This document shows, piece by piece, positions 6,726 through 7,080 of a stretch of 7,080 bases of DNA. A model generated the notes under the pieces. The model was not told the origin of the DNA and did no database searches. It saw nothing but the letters and a program-made list of their open reading frames with translations. Source of the stretch: Pseudomonadota bacterium. GTDB lineage: Bacteria; Verrucomicrobiota; Verrucomicrobiia; Chthoniobacterales; UBA6821. The stretch spans positions 1 to 7,080 of the forward strand of contig RFPR01000109.1 in assembly GCA_009928265.1 (NCBI GenBank), read 5' to 3'. Position 1 is the first letter of the stretch. The number at the start of each line of letters is the position of its first letter. The position numbers and the translations under genes were made by a program.

Positions 6726-6752
6726 CCCGGTCACCCTGACGGGACACTTTTT
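6726..6752 (+). terminator. Candidate intrinsic terminator after tolB
   Basis: CCC(G)GTCA, loop CCC, TGACGGG forms a 7-pair stem with one bulged G (6726-6743). After four bases it is followed by TTTTT (6748-6752). It starts 12 bases past the tolB stop and would end the pheA-tolB transcript before rpmI. The short loop, the bulge and the brief T run make it only moderate. Confidence 0.5.
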
Positions 6753-6768
6753 CAAATTAAGAGATTGC

Positions 6769-6786
6769 CAGAGGGGCCCGTCTCTG
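6769..6786 (+). other. Small hairpin in the rpmI leader
   Basis: CAGAG (6769-6773) can pair with CTCTG (6782-6786) around a GGGGCCCG-type loop, ending 16 bases before the rpmI start. An overlapping alternative pairs AGAGA (6760-6764) with TCTCT (6781-6785). It might matter for translation control of rpmI, whose start has no SD, but a stem this short can occur by chance. Confidence 0.2.
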
Positions 6787-6802
6787 AAATCTTCCACCCC
6801 CC

Positions 6803-7018
6803 ATGCCTAAAGCCATCGCCCGCAGCAAAACCAAGAAGTCCGTGGCCAAGCGTTTCAAGCTGACCGCCACGGGCAAGGTCGTTCGGTCGAAGGCCGGCCG
6901 GCGTCACCTTCTCCAGTCCAAGAGCTCCAAGCGCAAGCGCAAGCTCGGGAAGCAGGTCGTTGTCGATGACACCGACGTTGCACGCGTGAAGGCGAACCTG
7001 CCTTTCGGCCTCCGATAG
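6803..7018 (+). CDS. rpmI: 50S ribosomal protein L35
   Basis: The 71-residue, very basic protein is bL35 of the large ribosomal subunit. It shows the family pattern from end to end: MPK at the start, KTKKSVAKRFKLTATGKVVR (9-28), SKAGRRHLLQSKSSKRKRKLGK (29-50), and a C-terminal DVARVKANLPFG. Typical bL35 is about 64-66 residues and begins MPKMKTKKS; here a short insertion (AIARS after MPK) lengthens the N-terminus. No SD precedes the ATG, which follows TTCCACCCCCC. rpmI is normally flanked by infC upstream and rplT downstream. Here tolB and a likely terminator lie upstream, so infC is not adjacent. rplT would begin after base 7080 if the usual order holds. Confidence 0.96.
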   Translation: MPKAIARSKTKKSVAKRFKLTATGKVVRSKAGRRHLLQSKSSKRKRKLGKQVVVDDTDVARVKANLPFGLR

Positions 7019-7034
7019 AGCATAGACGATCCGA

Positions 7035-7079
7035 GGATCTGGCCGGAATTATTCCGGTCTGCCCGGGCGGGTGAGATCC
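7035..7079 (+). other. Nested RNA hairpin in the rpmI downstream spacer
   Basis: An inner stem pairs GGCCGGAA (7041-7048) with TTCCGGTC (7052-7059): eight pairs including one G-U, with loop TTA. Directly below it, GGATCT (7035-7040) pairs with AGATCC (7074-7079), leaving a 14-base one-sided bulge (7060-7073) that contains the palindrome GCCCGGGC. There is no T run, so it is not a normal terminator as far as the window shows. Its place after rpmI, where rplT is expected next, allows a role in ribosomal-protein control or message processing; this is inference. Confidence 0.4.
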
Positions 7080-7080
7080 C

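Larger units (their letters stand above)
6717..7066 (+). repeat. 14-base direct repeat TCCGGTCTGCCCGG flanking rpmI
   Basis: The same 14 bases occur at 6717-6730 (just after the tolB stop) and 7053-7066 (35 bases after the rpmI stop). In the first copy they form the left arm of the candidate terminator. In the second they form the right arm of a hairpin and the bases after it. The coordinates span both copies and the rpmI gene between them. Confidence 0.5.

Noticed and set aside
5253..6797. Two long open frames (about 262 and 245 codons) on the strand opposite pheA and tolB
   Set aside because: They lie antisense to clear PheA and TolB proteins, show no recognisable domain, and are rich in Gly/Arg/Asp as expected of mirror frames in GC-rich genes.

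Overview
The window is a GC-rich stretch of bacterial chromosome that is densely coding. It holds ordinary cell-envelope and housekeeping genes and shows no mobile element, CRISPR array, tRNA or rRNA. The mixture suggests a Gram-negative bacterium with an outer membrane: an AsmA-like protein, a TolC-type outer-membrane channel, a lipoprotein and TolB. The style of the AsmA-like protein, the short lipoprotein with a small C-terminal beta domain, and the near absence of Shine-Dalgarno (SD) sequences lead me to suspect the Verrucomicrobiota or a relative. That placement is inference, not proof.

Layout. Bases 1-942 (+) are the 3' end of an AsmA-like gene that began before the window. It meets a leftward operon tail to tail with no base between the two stop codons. 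That operon, read from right to left, is a MarR-family regulator (3566-4042), a TolC-family outer-membrane efflux protein (1596-3569) and a PgeF/YfiH-type enzyme (943-1599). The three genes are chained by 4-base stop/start overlaps (ATGA, then TTGA). A further leftward gene for a small lipoprotein (4112-4573) lies upstream of marR. An AT-rich imperfect palindrome at the marR start codon is a candidate autoregulatory operator.

A divergent control region of about 100 bases (4574-4676) separates the lipoprotein gene from a rightward block. This block is a prephenate dehydratase, pheA (4677-5552), followed 9 bases later by tolB (5562-6713), a candidate intrinsic terminator, and rpmI for ribosomal protein L35 (6803-7018). 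The last 62 bases are non-coding and can fold into a nested hairpin. rplT would be expected next, beyond the window.

How the genes fit together. The MarR-TolC pair looks like a repressor controlling an export outlet, but the inner-membrane pump and adaptor are not here. PgeF and TolB both relate to envelope upkeep: PgeF removes wrongly built peptidoglycan precursors, and TolB belongs to the Tol-Pal system. pheA makes phenylpyruvate for phenylalanine. I see no clear new multi-gene system. The observations most worth checking are the consistent lack of SD sequences, the altered conserved motifs in PheA, the pgeF gene locked into a MarR/TolC operon, and the structured sequence after rpmI.
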